From positions 1 through 64,000 of the IMG/VR virus record IMGVR_UViG_3300005265_000549: a DNA stretch of 64,000 bases; one strand, given 5' to 3'. The DNA is from a virus. A program made the position numbers and the translations under genes. The notes below the pieces were generated by a model. It had not been told where the DNA came from and searched no databases. It saw only the letters and a list, made by a program, of their open reading frames with translations. Numbering within the stretch: position 1 is the stretch's first letter; every line of letters begins with the position of its first letter. Of the stretch, positions 1 to 5,060 are shown one piece after another.

Positions 1-2
1 TT

Positions 3-362
3 GATAATCAAGAAGCTAGAACTTTAAATGATATGAAAGCAAGAAAATCAACTATGGATGCTAATGTTGATTTATTTTTTAAAATTGGTGCATCAAGAGG
101 TAAAGATATAATTCCTACTTTTGTTGCTGCGTTTGTAGAAAACGTTGATTATGCTATGCGTATTACTCAATGGGTCAGAGATATTCGAGGTGGTGCGGGA
201 GAACGACAATTATTTAAAGATATTCTTTCTTATTTAGAACAAAATGAACCTAATTTAGCAATAAAATTAATTAATAAAATTCCAGAACTTGGTCGTTGGG
301 ATGATATGTTAATTAATTATTCTAATAAAAATGTTGAAGATTATGCTTTCGAAAAGGTTTGA
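3..362 (+). pseudogene. Ro60-like RNA-binding protein, N-terminal fragment (runs in from left edge)
   Basis: The frame is open to the window edge: codons from position 3 read DNQEARTLNDMKARK before the first ATG at 33, so the true start lies outside. The sequence matches the N-terminal HEAT-repeat part of TROVE/Ro60-type proteins (VDLFFKIGASRGKD, RDIRGGAGERQLF, LGRWDDML). Ro60 family proteins form a ring that binds misfolded RNAs and Y RNAs. The frame ends at a TGA (360-362), and the protein continues in another reading frame in the next entry. The stretch expected between the two parts, normally containing a K-W-M-P-R-K-G segment, is largely missing. I read this as a deletion with frame change. 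Alternatives are a sequencing error or a genuinely split, translationally coupled pair (TGATG overlap). Confidence 0.7.
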
Positions 363-1354
363 TGGCTGTGAAGTTGCGTAACTTTTTTGAAATGACTCCT
401 AAACAATATCGTAAAACTTTAGTGAATTTAACAAAAGTTGTTGAAACTCAAATGTGTAAAAAAGAATGGGATGAAATTGATTTTTCAGCAGTTCCTTCAT
501 TAGCACATACTCGTTATAAATCAGCTTTTCAACGTAATTCAGTATCATATGGAAAATGGGTCGAAGCTTTAGTTAAACATGAAGATCCAAAAGTAAAAAT
601 TAATGCTGGAGCTGTTTATCCATATGATATATTAAAACAAGTGATATTAAATATGTTTGGTGGTTGGCAATTTAAACAATTTAATATTTCAGAAACTGAA
701 AGAAATGTTATTATTGAACAATGGAATGTATTACCTAATTATGTGAATGATGCAAAAGTTCTTCCAATGGTAGATGTTTCAGGTTCTATGTTTGGTTTAG
801 CAAGAGATAAAAATGTATCTCCAATACTTGTTGCTATTTCACTTGGATTATATTTTGCAGAAAAAAATACTGGTGATTTTAAAGATGTATTTTTAACTTT
901 TTCAGGTGATCCTGAATTAGTAAAATTAAATGGTGATATTGTTCAAAAAATTGAACAAATGGGAACTAGCAAATGGGGAATGAATACAAATCTCCATAAA
1001 GCTTTTGATAAAGTGTTAGAAATGGCTGTTAGTAAAAATGTAAAATCTGAAGATATGCCAAAAACAATTATTATTTTTTCAGATATGCAATTTGATAATT
1101 GTGTTAGATTTGATGATAATGCTTTAGAAATGATCGAACGTAAATATAATGATGCTGGTTATGAAGTACCTAATATTGTATTTTGGAACATTAATTCTCA
1201 TGACAATGTTCCTGTTAAATTTAATCAATCAAAAACAGCATTAGTATCAGGTTTTTCACCAACAATTGCTAAAACTATTTTAACAAATTTAGAAGATCTA
1301 TCACCAATTAAAATGATGTTAAATACTATTTTAGATAAAAGATATGATTATTAA
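362..1354 (+). pseudogene. Ro60-like protein, C-terminal fragment with VWA domain
   Basis: Continues the Ro60-like protein in a different frame. The codons just upstream of the ATG at 362 read R-K-G-L in this frame, matching the end of the usual M-P-R-K-G segment, so homology begins before the ATG. The first ~100 residues finish the HEAT-type region (MTPKQYRKTLVNLTKVVET). A von Willebrand A domain follows, with a MIDAS motif DVSGS near residue 137 and a downstream IIIFSDMQF strand, as in Ro60. Translation might restart at 362 through the TGATG overlap with the upstream fragment, giving a VWA-only product of 330 residues. Whether any functional ring forms is doubtful, because the joining segment is lost. 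Confidence 0.7.
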
Positions 1355-1378
1355 TAAAATTATTTGATGTAATTTATA

Positions 1379-1639
1379 ATGATTTGTGATGATAATAAAT
1401 ATTCATATAAGAAGATATCTAAAATATTTTATGTTTTTTTATATGATTCAAAAATTATTGGTGATGTTTTTAAATCGAATGACTCGTGGGGTTGTTTTTT
1501 ACATGAACCCCACGAGTTAAATCCAATTTTAGGTTTTAAGACGAAAAGATATGCTTCAGACTTTTTACTAAAATTGAGTAGTTTAAAAAAGAATAAGGAA
1601 AGAAAATTTTTAAAATTTAGAAAAAATAAATTAAGGTGA
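1379..1639 (+). CDS. Hypothetical protein, 86 aa
   Basis: I do not recognise this protein. It is small and basic, with a lysine-rich C-terminus. No convincing Shine-Dalgarno sequence precedes the ATG. It overlaps the next gene by four bases, typical of the phage's coupled genes. Its middle (codons for DSWGCF to HEPHEL) is made of a perfect 12-bp inverted repeat, listed separately, so part of the protein sequence may be dictated by an RNA structure. Confidence 0.5.
   Translation: MICDDNKYSYKKISKIFYVFLYDSKIIGDVFKSNDSWGCFLHEPHELNPILGFKTKRYASDFLLKLSSLKKNKERKFLKFRKNKLR
1482..1517 (+). other. Perfect 12-bp hairpin inside a coding region
   Basis: ACTCGTGGGGTT at 1482-1493 is followed after a 12-nt loop by AACCCCACGAGT at 1506-1517. 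The stem is GC-rich in an otherwise very AT-rich genome. The loop starts with GTTTTTT, not the T-run position of a classical terminator. It lies inside a 86-codon ORF. It could be an RNA processing site or an attenuating structure; function unknown. Confidence 0.8.
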
Positions 1640-1845
1640 ATATGAAGAGAATATTCGAAATATTAAAAGATGAAAAATGGATTCCTATTGAAATGGAATA
1701 TTTAAGAAAAGGTGATCAATTTAGAATTTTTGATCAATATGATGATGGTTTGCAAAAAGTTATTTTTGAAGATAAAGATGTTTTTACTTGTCTAGATGAT
1801 ACTTATAAAAATGAAAATGATTTATGGACAGTAAATATTAAATAA
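1636..1845 (+). CDS. Hypothetical protein, 69 aa
   Basis: Unrecognised acidic small protein (KDEKWIPIEMEYLRKGDQFRIF, with many D and E). Its start overlaps the previous stop by four bases, and an AAGGTGA purine stretch lies close upstream. The W-I-P-I-E-M-E-x-L-x-K-G-D-x-F-R pattern looks like a small beta-rich phage protein in which a 'threshold/parameter' strand precedes G-D, but I cannot assign a family. It directly precedes the tRNA island. Confidence 0.55.
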   Translation: MNMKRIFEILKDEKWIPIEMEYLRKGDQFRIFDQYDDGLQKVIFEDKDVFTCLDDTYKNENDLWTVNIK

Positions 1846-1850
1846 AAATA

Positions 1851-1929
1851 TCCGGGAGTAGCTCAGTCAGGTCAGAGTTCTCGCCTTGGAAGCGAGATGT
1901 CGTAGGTCCAAATCCTACCTTCCGGACCA
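1851..1929 (+). tRNA. tRNA-Pro (anticodon TGG)
   Basis: Full cloverleaf. Acceptor TCCGGGA pairs with TTCCGGA using G-T wobbles. The anticodon stem CTCGC/GCGAG encloses loop CTTGGAA, giving anticodon TGG. The T stem GTAGG/CCTAC encloses TCCAAAT, where the usual second T of the T loop is C. The 3' CCA is encoded. First gene of the tRNA island. Confidence 0.9.
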
Positions 1930-1940
1930 AAAAAATTAAT

Positions 1941-2013
1941 GGGGAATGCTCATGGGTGACACCGGACGTTTTGCAAGTGACTGGGGAGGGTTCAATTCCC
2001 TCATTCTCCACCA
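1941..2013 (+). tRNA. tRNA or tRNA-like gene with irregular D and anticodon arms (best guess Ala-TGC)
   Basis: Acceptor GGGGAAT/ATTCTCC and T arm GAGGG-TTCAATT-CCCTC are sound, and CCA is encoded. The centre is irregular. The only D-arm hairpin I can form is a 3-bp TCA/TGA stem with a 4-nt loop. The best anticodon stem (1965-1969 with 1977-1981) has an A-A mismatch and two wobbles around loop TTTGCAA, which would read TGC. The TTGCAAG register (GCA) pairs worse. It could be a functional but compact tRNA or a decaying copy. Confidence 0.55.
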
Positions 2014-2035
2014 TTTTTAAAAAGAGGAGTTGTGT

Positions 2036-2581
2036 ATGAGACATTTTTTAATTATGTTTTTTATTATGATTTTTTTATCATTTTCTGGTTGTTCTAGAGC
2101 TTATATGGTTAATGAAACTGGAGGATCAGATAGTTTAGTAGCTTGGGCTAATTTATCAAATAGTGGTGATTCAACAGAATTTGAATTTTTATCATTATTT
2201 TTAAATGAAAATATTGATAATTTAAATATAATGAAACTTGAAGATATGTCATTATGGGAAGAAGTTTATGATAATAATCCCAATACTAATCTTTGGGGAT
2301 ATAATTTTCAAAATGAAAATCCAGAATATTTTTTAGTTAAAACTGGAAATAATAATTTAAATGATTATAGATATTTTTTATATTTAAATAATGATTATAT
2401 TTCTTTTGGTGTTATTGATTTATTTGAATCATATGAAATTATTGAGATAGGAAAAATTAGTCATATAAGTTATGCAACACCAACAAATCCTGTTCCTGAA
2501 CCCAATAGTTTATTTTTATTAGGAATTGGTTTAATGTGTTTGGGAATAGTTGGAATAAAAAGAAAGAAAAAAGAAGATTAA
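2036..2581 (+). CDS. Secreted PEP-CTERM sorting-signal protein, 181 aa
   Basis: The start is set at ATG 2036, behind a good AAGAGGAG Shine-Dalgarno. The N-terminus is a hydrophobic export signal (residues 4-18) ending in a lipobox-like FSGC. The C-terminus has the three-part PEP-CTERM signature: V-P-E-P near residue 153-156, a hydrophobic segment SLFLLGIGLMCLGIVG, then a basic tail KRKKK. In PEP-CTERM systems this tripartite tail is recognised by a host exosortase (EpsH family), which processes the protein at the cell envelope or extracellular matrix. The central ~130 residues are rich in N, D, E and aromatic residues and resemble no enzyme I know. Lying among tRNA genes, it looks like acquired cargo. 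A phage coding for such a protein implies a host with an exosortase. The motif is seen directly; the role is inferred. Confidence 0.8.
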   Translation: MRHFLIMFFIMIFLSFSGCSRAYMVNETGGSDSLVAWANLSNSGDSTEFEFLSLFLNENIDNLNIMKLEDMSLWEEVYDNNPNTNLWGYNFQNENPEYFLVKTGNNNLNDYRYFLYLNNDYISFGVIDLFESYEIIEIGKISHISYATPTNPVPEPNSLFLLGIGLMCLGIVGIKRKKKED

Positions 2582-2588
2582 AATATTT

Positions 2589-2672
2589 TGAGGAGAATCT
2601 GGTGATGGCGATTAATTTAGTCATCGGTTCGATTCCTATTTGGAAATTCAGGTTCGATTCCTGACTCCTCAT
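2589..2672 (+). other. tRNA-like sequence with duplicated T-arm motif
   Basis: A perfect 7-bp acceptor TGAGGAG (2589-2595)/CTCCTCA (2665-2671) and a good T arm TCAGG-TTCGATT-CCTGA define a tRNA-like unit of class II length (84 nt). The 12-mer GGTTCGATTCCT occurs twice (2626-2637 and 2651-2662), so the middle looks like a tandem T-arm duplication rather than a variable arm. No canonical anticodon arm is evident (a GATGGC/GTCATC stem closes a 10-nt loop), and no CCA is encoded. Probably a degenerate tRNA or a tRNA-mimicking RNA. Confidence 0.5.
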
Positions 2673-2678
2673 TTTTTA

Positions 2679-2750
2679 GAAGGATATTTTCAGCAAAATA
2701 CTTTACTTTGATCGGTAGTCTTTATTGGTTCGAATCCAATCGTTTTTTTC
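2679..2750 (+). other. Degenerate tRNA-like sequence
   Basis: Contains a perfect T arm ATTGG-TTCGAAT-CCAAT (2724-2740). A weak acceptor can be drawn between GAAGGA (2679-2684) and TTTTTTC, mostly A-T and G-T pairs. The D region is a TTTT/AAAA mini-hairpin. No anticodon stem of 5 bp is found, although TTTGATCG is a possible Ile loop. No CCA end. Most likely a tRNA relic. Confidence 0.4.
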
Positions 2751-2883
2751 GGAAAATGTAGCTTAATTGGTAAAGCATTTAAATTAATATCCTGTTAAAT
2801 TTTTACCCTTGTATACCCTCTGGCTACGAACTAGTTGAAAGGTTAATGAATACATGCAGGTTTGAATCCTGTCAAGGGTTCCA
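2751..2883 (+). other. Composite tRNA-like sequence: 5' half of one tRNA joined to a scrambled Arg-like tRNA
   Basis: 2751-2800 looks like a tRNA 5' half (typical D arm TAGCTTAATTGGTAAAGCA, and CTGTTAA that would be an Asn loop) without a matching 3' half. 2805-2883 carries an acceptor ACCCTTG/CAAGGGT, T arm GCAGG-TTTGAAT-CCTGT and TCCA end almost identical to the tRNA-Arg at 4595. Its middle is rearranged: TACCCTCT, which in tRNA-Arg is the 3' side of the anticodon arm, follows directly after position 9. Likely products of recombination between tRNA genes. Confidence 0.45.
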
Positions 2884-2893
2884 TAAATAATTA

Positions 2894-2945
2894 AGGTTGT
2901 TTCCCACATATCAAATAAAAATTTTTTATTTTTAAATAACAACCT
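2894..2945 (+). other. Hairpin-forming spacer between tRNA-like genes
   Basis: AGGTTGTT (2894-2901) and AACAACCT (2938-2945) form a perfect outer stem. The inside contains a second, all-A/T self-complementary stretch (AAATAAAAA/TTTTTTATTT). No T-run follows, so it is not a standard terminator. It is a structured non-coding element of unknown role; a Y-RNA-like partner for the Ro60-like gene was considered but is unsupported. Confidence 0.45.
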
Positions 2946-2957
2946 GATTTAAATTTT

Positions 2958-3030
2958 GAGTCTGACAAGTGTTCTTGGGTTATGGCTGCAAACCATCTTC
3001 AAGAGGGTTAAATTCCCTCCAGACTCTCCA
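2958..3030 (+). tRNA. tRNA-Cys (anticodon GCA)
   Basis: Acceptor GAGTCTG/CAGACTC, discriminator T and encoded CCA. Anticodon loop CTGCAAA on an ATGG/CCAT stem; pair 27-43 is a mismatch. T arm GAGGG-TTAAATT-CCCTC has A instead of the conserved C56. The D arm is compact, without an obvious G18-G19. The ACAA...GGTTATG layout resembles bacterial tRNA-Cys. Confidence 0.82.
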
Positions 3031-3037
3031 TATTTAA

Positions 3038-3121
3038 GCCCTCGTGGTGGAACGGTTTACACAGTGGACTCAAAATCCATACCCTTATGGGTTCCCGGTT
3101 CGAATCCGGGCGAGGGTACCA
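3038..3121 (+). tRNA. tRNA-Leu (anticodon CAA)
   Basis: Class II tRNA with acceptor GCCCTCG/CGAGGGT. Anticodon stem TGGA/TCCA has loop CTCAAAA (CAA, reads TTG). The long variable arm is ACCCTTATGGGT, the T arm CCCGG-TTCGAAT-CCGGG, and ACCA is encoded. Standard in every respect. Confidence 0.93.
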
Positions 3122-3143
3122 TTTAAAAAGGAATAATAATAAT

Positions 3144-3512
3144 ATGAAGAAATTGTTTTATTTATGTATATTTTTATTGATAACAACTTCAACATTAGCT
3201 ATTGAATCACCAATAAAATTAACAGTCTTACAATCACCAACAAAAAATATTTTATTTGAAGTTAAAGAAGCAAAAAAACCAATAGTTAAATATAGTCATA
3301 TTATTCATAATAAAATCAAATGTATTAAATGTCATCATAAAATAAAAACTGGTGATACTAATATTAAAAGTTGTAATGAATGTCATAATACGACAAGTGA
3401 AATTAATTTAAAAAGTGCTTTACATAAAAATTGTAAAACTTGTCATAAAGAAATGAAAAAAGATAATAAAAAAACTGGTCCAATAACTTGTAGAGGATGT
3501 CATAAAAAATAG
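3144..3512 (+). CDS. Tetraheme cytochrome c3-like periplasmic protein, 122 aa
   Basis: The start is ATG 3144, with an AAAAAGGAA ribosome site; an in-frame upstream start would fall inside the tRNA-Leu gene. Residues 1-19 form a signal peptide (hydrophobic core LFYLCIFLLITT, then TLA). The mature part holds four CxxCH heme-attachment motifs at C60, C77, C97 and C116. It also holds exactly four further histidines (H52, H55, H65, H94) placed as distal ligands; the Y-S-H-x-x-H...C-x-x-C-H-H spacing is characteristic of class III cytochromes (c3/c7). The mature length of ~103 residues fits tetraheme c3. Such proteins shuttle electrons in the periplasm of sulfate and metal reducers. All four motifs are CxxCH, whereas classical c3 often has CxxxxCH at two sites. 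Function in infection (supporting host energy metabolism) is inference. Confidence 0.88.
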   Translation: MKKLFYLCIFLLITTSTLAIESPIKLTVLQSPTKNILFEVKEAKKPIVKYSHIIHNKIKCIKCHHKIKTGDTNIKSCNECHNTTSEINLKSALHKNCKTCHKEMKKDNKKTGPITCRGCHKK

Positions 3513-3572
3513 AGCGGGGTGATGCAGTGGTTAGCAGGTTAGCCTCATAAGCTAACAGTTGTGGGTTCAAAT
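3513..3572 (+). pseudogene. Truncated tRNA-Met copy (ends inside T loop)
   Basis: 60 nt identical except for one base (T for C) to the first 60 nt of the intact tRNA-Met at 3932. Homology stops in the T loop after GTGGGTTCAAAT; the 3' half of the T stem, the acceptor strand and CCA are absent. It cannot make a functional tRNA. Confidence 0.9.
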
Positions 3573-3589
3573 TTTGAAACAAGGAAAAG

Positions 3590-3847
3590 ATGGAATATTC
3601 TAAAGAACAAAAAAAGGAAATTGTTAAATGTAATGTGGATCAAGCCAAAAATATTTTAGTAAAAGCACAATTAATGAATAAAGGAATGTATTCACATCCA
3701 ATTAACAAAATGATACATCAATTATCTGATCTTCTCTCAAAAAAATCTATGTATAACTATGATGATGAGGAAGATATATTTTGGAAAATTGTGAAATTAA
3801 AACACTCGTTGGCTGGATATATGTTTTATGTAGATAATGAAATTTGA
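3590..3847 (+). CDS. Hypothetical protein, 85 aa (cassette between tRNA-Met repeats)
   Basis: Unrecognised. Starts at ATG 3590 behind AAGGAAAAG. Predicted all-alpha and charged (KEQKKEIVK, DDEEDIFWKIVKLKH). It is the only gene in the segment bounded by the partial and complete tRNA-Met copies, so it may have arrived with that insertion. Confidence 0.6.
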   Translation: MEYSKEQKKEIVKCNVDQAKNILVKAQLMNKGMYSHPINKMIHQLSDLLSKKSMYNYDDEEDIFWKIVKLKHSLAGYMFYVDNEI

Positions 3848-3931
3848 TTTTTTGGAGTTATTTAGTGGTGATTGGATTATGGCTAAACATATTAGTCATT
3901 AGAGATAATTACCAAAAGATCCTAATAATAC

Positions 3932-4007
3932 AGCGGGGTGATGCAGTGGTTAGCAGGTTAGCCTCATAAGCTAACAGTCGTGGGTTCAAATCCCACCCCC
4001 GCTACCA
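3932..4007 (+). tRNA. tRNA-Met-type (anticodon CAT)
   Basis: Acceptor AGCGGGG/CCCCGCT, D arm with GG, anticodon stem TTAGC/GCTAA with loop CTCATAA, T arm GTGGG-TTCAAAT-CCCAC, ACCA encoded. The first pair is A-T, so it lacks the C1-A72 mismatch of an initiator. It is elongator Met, or Ile2 if the C is lysidinylated. Confidence 0.92.
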
Positions 4008-4035
4008 AAATATTTAATTAAATAGTGTAAAAACC

Positions 4036-4064
4036 TTGACATTATCTTTTCTTTATGTTATTAT
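4036..4064 (+). promoter_or_regulatory. Class A early promoter, copy 1
   Basis: TTGACA (4036-4041), 17-bp spacer, TATTAT (4059-4064), preceded by AAACC. The spacer TTATCTTTTCTTTATGT is the same as in five other copies at 10189, 14278, 18193, 20467 and 24976. It drives the deoxyribosyltransferase-like gene and perhaps the tRNAs downstream. Confidence 0.85.
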
Positions 4065-4108
4065 GTGTTTATATAATTAACTTAAAGATGGAGGAAATAA
4101 AAAGTTAA

Positions 4109-4507
4109 ATGAAAGTTTTTTTAGGTGGAACTTGTAATGAAAGTAATTGGCGAAATCGTATGATGATTTATTTAACCAATTATGGGATTGATTATTTTAA
4201 TCCAGTTGTTGATGATTGGGATGAAAAAGCACAAAAAAATGAATTAAAAGAACGTGAAAAATGTGATGTTTGTCTTTATACAATTACACCAAAAATGTTA
4301 GGTTTTTATTCAATTGCTGAAGTAGTTGATGATAGTAACAAAAAACCAGAAAAAACTATTTTAATTCTTTTAAAAGAAGATGAATTTTATAAATTTAGTA
4401 AAGAGAAATGGAAATCTCTAAAAGCTGTAGCAAATTTAGTGAAAAGAAATGGTGGAAAAGTTTTTTATAATCTACATAATGCTGCAGTAGAAATTTCTAA
4501 AATATAA
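4109..4507 (+). CDS. Nucleoside 2-deoxyribosyltransferase-like protein, 132 aa
   Basis: Matches the small phage/bacterial family of nucleoside 2-deoxyribosyltransferase-like proteins. It begins with VFLGGTCNESNWR, followed by YFNPVVDDWD, a charged RE-K-CDVCLYTITPKM strand and GFYSIAEVVDDS. The family fold is a Rossmann-like alpha/beta fold acting on deoxynucleosides (base exchange or hydrolysis), fitting nucleotide salvage. The length is typical. The ATG is preceded by GATGGAGG and a class A promoter, so it should be expressed early. Confidence 0.8.
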   Translation: MKVFLGGTCNESNWRNRMMIYLTNYGIDYFNPVVDDWDEKAQKNELKEREKCDVCLYTITPKMLGFYSIAEVVDDSNKKPEKTILILLKEDEFYKFSKEKWKSLKAVANLVKRNGGKVFYNLHNAAVEISKI

Positions 4508-4510
4508 TTT

Positions 4511-4584
4511 GGGTGCGTAATTCAATAGTAGAATAGTGGACTTTTAATCCATCAACGAAGGGGCAGTACCTTCCGCACTCACCA
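4511..4584 (+). tRNA. tRNA-Lys (anticodon TTT) with non-canonical elbow
   Basis: Acceptor GGGTGCG/CGCACTC, anticodon stem TGGA/TCCA with loop CTTTTAA, CCA encoded. The T stem GAAGG/CCTTC encloses GGCAGTA instead of TTCRANT. The D loop (AATAGTA on a TTC/GAA stem) has no G18-G19. Both halves of the usual D-loop/T-loop contact are therefore missing together. Confidence 0.85.
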
Positions 4585-4594
4585 AAAAATATTT

Positions 4595-4671
4595 ACCCTT
4601 GTAGCTGAAATGGAACAGCAAGAGGTTTCTACCCTCTGTTAATGCAGGTTCGAGTCCTGTCAAGGGTTCCA
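4595..4671 (+). tRNA. tRNA-Arg (anticodon TCT)
   Basis: Acceptor ACCCTTG/CAAGGGT, D arm AGCTG...CAGC, anticodon stem AGAGG/CCTCT with loop TTTCTAC (TCT, reads AGA), T arm GCAGG-TTCGAGT-CCTGT, TCCA end encoded. AGA is expected to be the common Arg codon in such an AT-rich genome. Confidence 0.92.
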
Positions 4672-4677
4672 AAATAA

Positions 4678-4776
4678 TGTATTGGATTAATGTAAAAGTA
4701 ACAACAGAAGATAAACTTTTTGATGAATTTACTTTTATTATTAGTAAAGTATGTGGTTATTCAGATTATAATTAAA
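4678..4776 (+). CDS. Possible 32-aa ORF or gene remnant between tRNAs
   Basis: ATG 4678 opens a 32-codon frame (MYWINVKVTTEDKLF...). There is no Shine-Dalgarno sequence, as the ATG follows directly on the tRNA-Arg end. The amphipathic sequence could be the start of a larger lost gene. Low confidence that it is translated. Confidence 0.25.
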
Positions 4777-4795
4777 TATATTTTAAATGTTTCAT

Positions 4796-4872
4796 ACTCC
4801 GGTAGCTTAGTTGGTTAAAGCACTCAACTTATAATTGAGAGATTGATGGTTCGATCCCATCTCGGGGTACCA
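4796..4872 (+). tRNA. tRNA-Ile (anticodon TAT)
   Basis: Acceptor ACTCCGG/TCGGGGT (with wobbles), D arm containing TTGGTTAAAGC, anticodon stem CTCAA/TTGAG with loop CTTATAA (TAT, reads ATA), T arm GATGG-TTCGATC-CCATC, ACCA encoded. ATA decoding suits an AT-rich phage. Confidence 0.9.
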
Positions 4873-4882
4873 AAAATATTAT

Positions 4883-4958
4883 TCCCACCGACCGAGCAAG
4901 CGAACGGGCCTGACTGTTAATCAGAGATTGCCAGGGGCGGTACCTGGGGTGGGAGCCA
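4883..4958 (+). tRNA. tRNA-Asn (anticodon GTT) with non-canonical elbow
   Basis: Acceptor TCCCACC/GGTGGGA, anticodon stem CTGA/TCAG with loop CTGTTAA, GCCA end encoded. The T stem CCAGG/CCTGG encloses GGCGGTA instead of TTCRANT. The D loop AGCAAGCGAA on a CCG/CGG stem lacks GG. The same paired loss occurs in tRNA-Lys at 4511. Confidence 0.85.
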
Positions 4959-4968
4959 AAATTTTAAT

Positions 4969-5044
4969 GCTTCTGTAGTTAAACTGGCTATAACACTAGA
5001 CCGATAATCTAGAATTCCCTGTTCGAGTCAGGGTGGAAGCACCA
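4969..5044 (+). tRNA. tRNA-Ile (anticodon GAT) with C33
   Basis: Acceptor GCTTCTG/TGGAAGC (two G-T pairs), anticodon stem CTAGA/TCTAG with loop CCGATAA, T arm CCCTG-TTCGAGT-CAGGG, ACCA encoded. Position 33, almost always T, is C here. Confidence 0.87.
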
Positions 5045-5060
5045 ATTTTTAGAGGATAAT

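Larger units (their letters stand above)
3513..3991 (+). repeat. 60-bp direct repeats of tRNA-Met flanking a 359-bp cassette
   Basis: Copy 1 is 3513-3572 and copy 2 is 3932-3991, with one mismatch. The segment between them (3573-3931) carries a single small gene (3590-3847) and an 84-bp tail with no recognised gene. A partial tRNA at one end and the intact tRNA at the other is the geometry left by site-specific or homologous insertion at a tRNA gene. Confidence 0.85.

Noticed and set aside
3-1354. Programmed ribosome bypass or intron joining the Ro60-like halves
   Set aside because: Compared with family members sequence is missing at the joint, not inserted, so there is nothing to splice or hop over.
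1838-2044. Minus-strand ORF across the first two tRNA genes
   Set aside because: It is the antisense of tRNA sequences and overlaps a well-supported plus-strand gene with ribosome site; no minus-strand signals nearby.
2751-2883. tRNA gene interrupted by an intron
   Set aside because: The two parts belong to different tRNAs (different acceptors) and no intron-like core or consistent splice product could be drawn.
2894-2945. Y RNA partner for the Ro60-like gene
   Set aside because: Only a short outer stem and A/T interior are visible; no Ro-binding motif or tRNA-like module can be shown, and the Ro60 gene itself is broken.
3932-4007. Initiator tRNA-fMet
   Set aside because: The first base pair is A-T; the initiator C1-A72 mismatch and GGG/CCC anticodon stem are absent.
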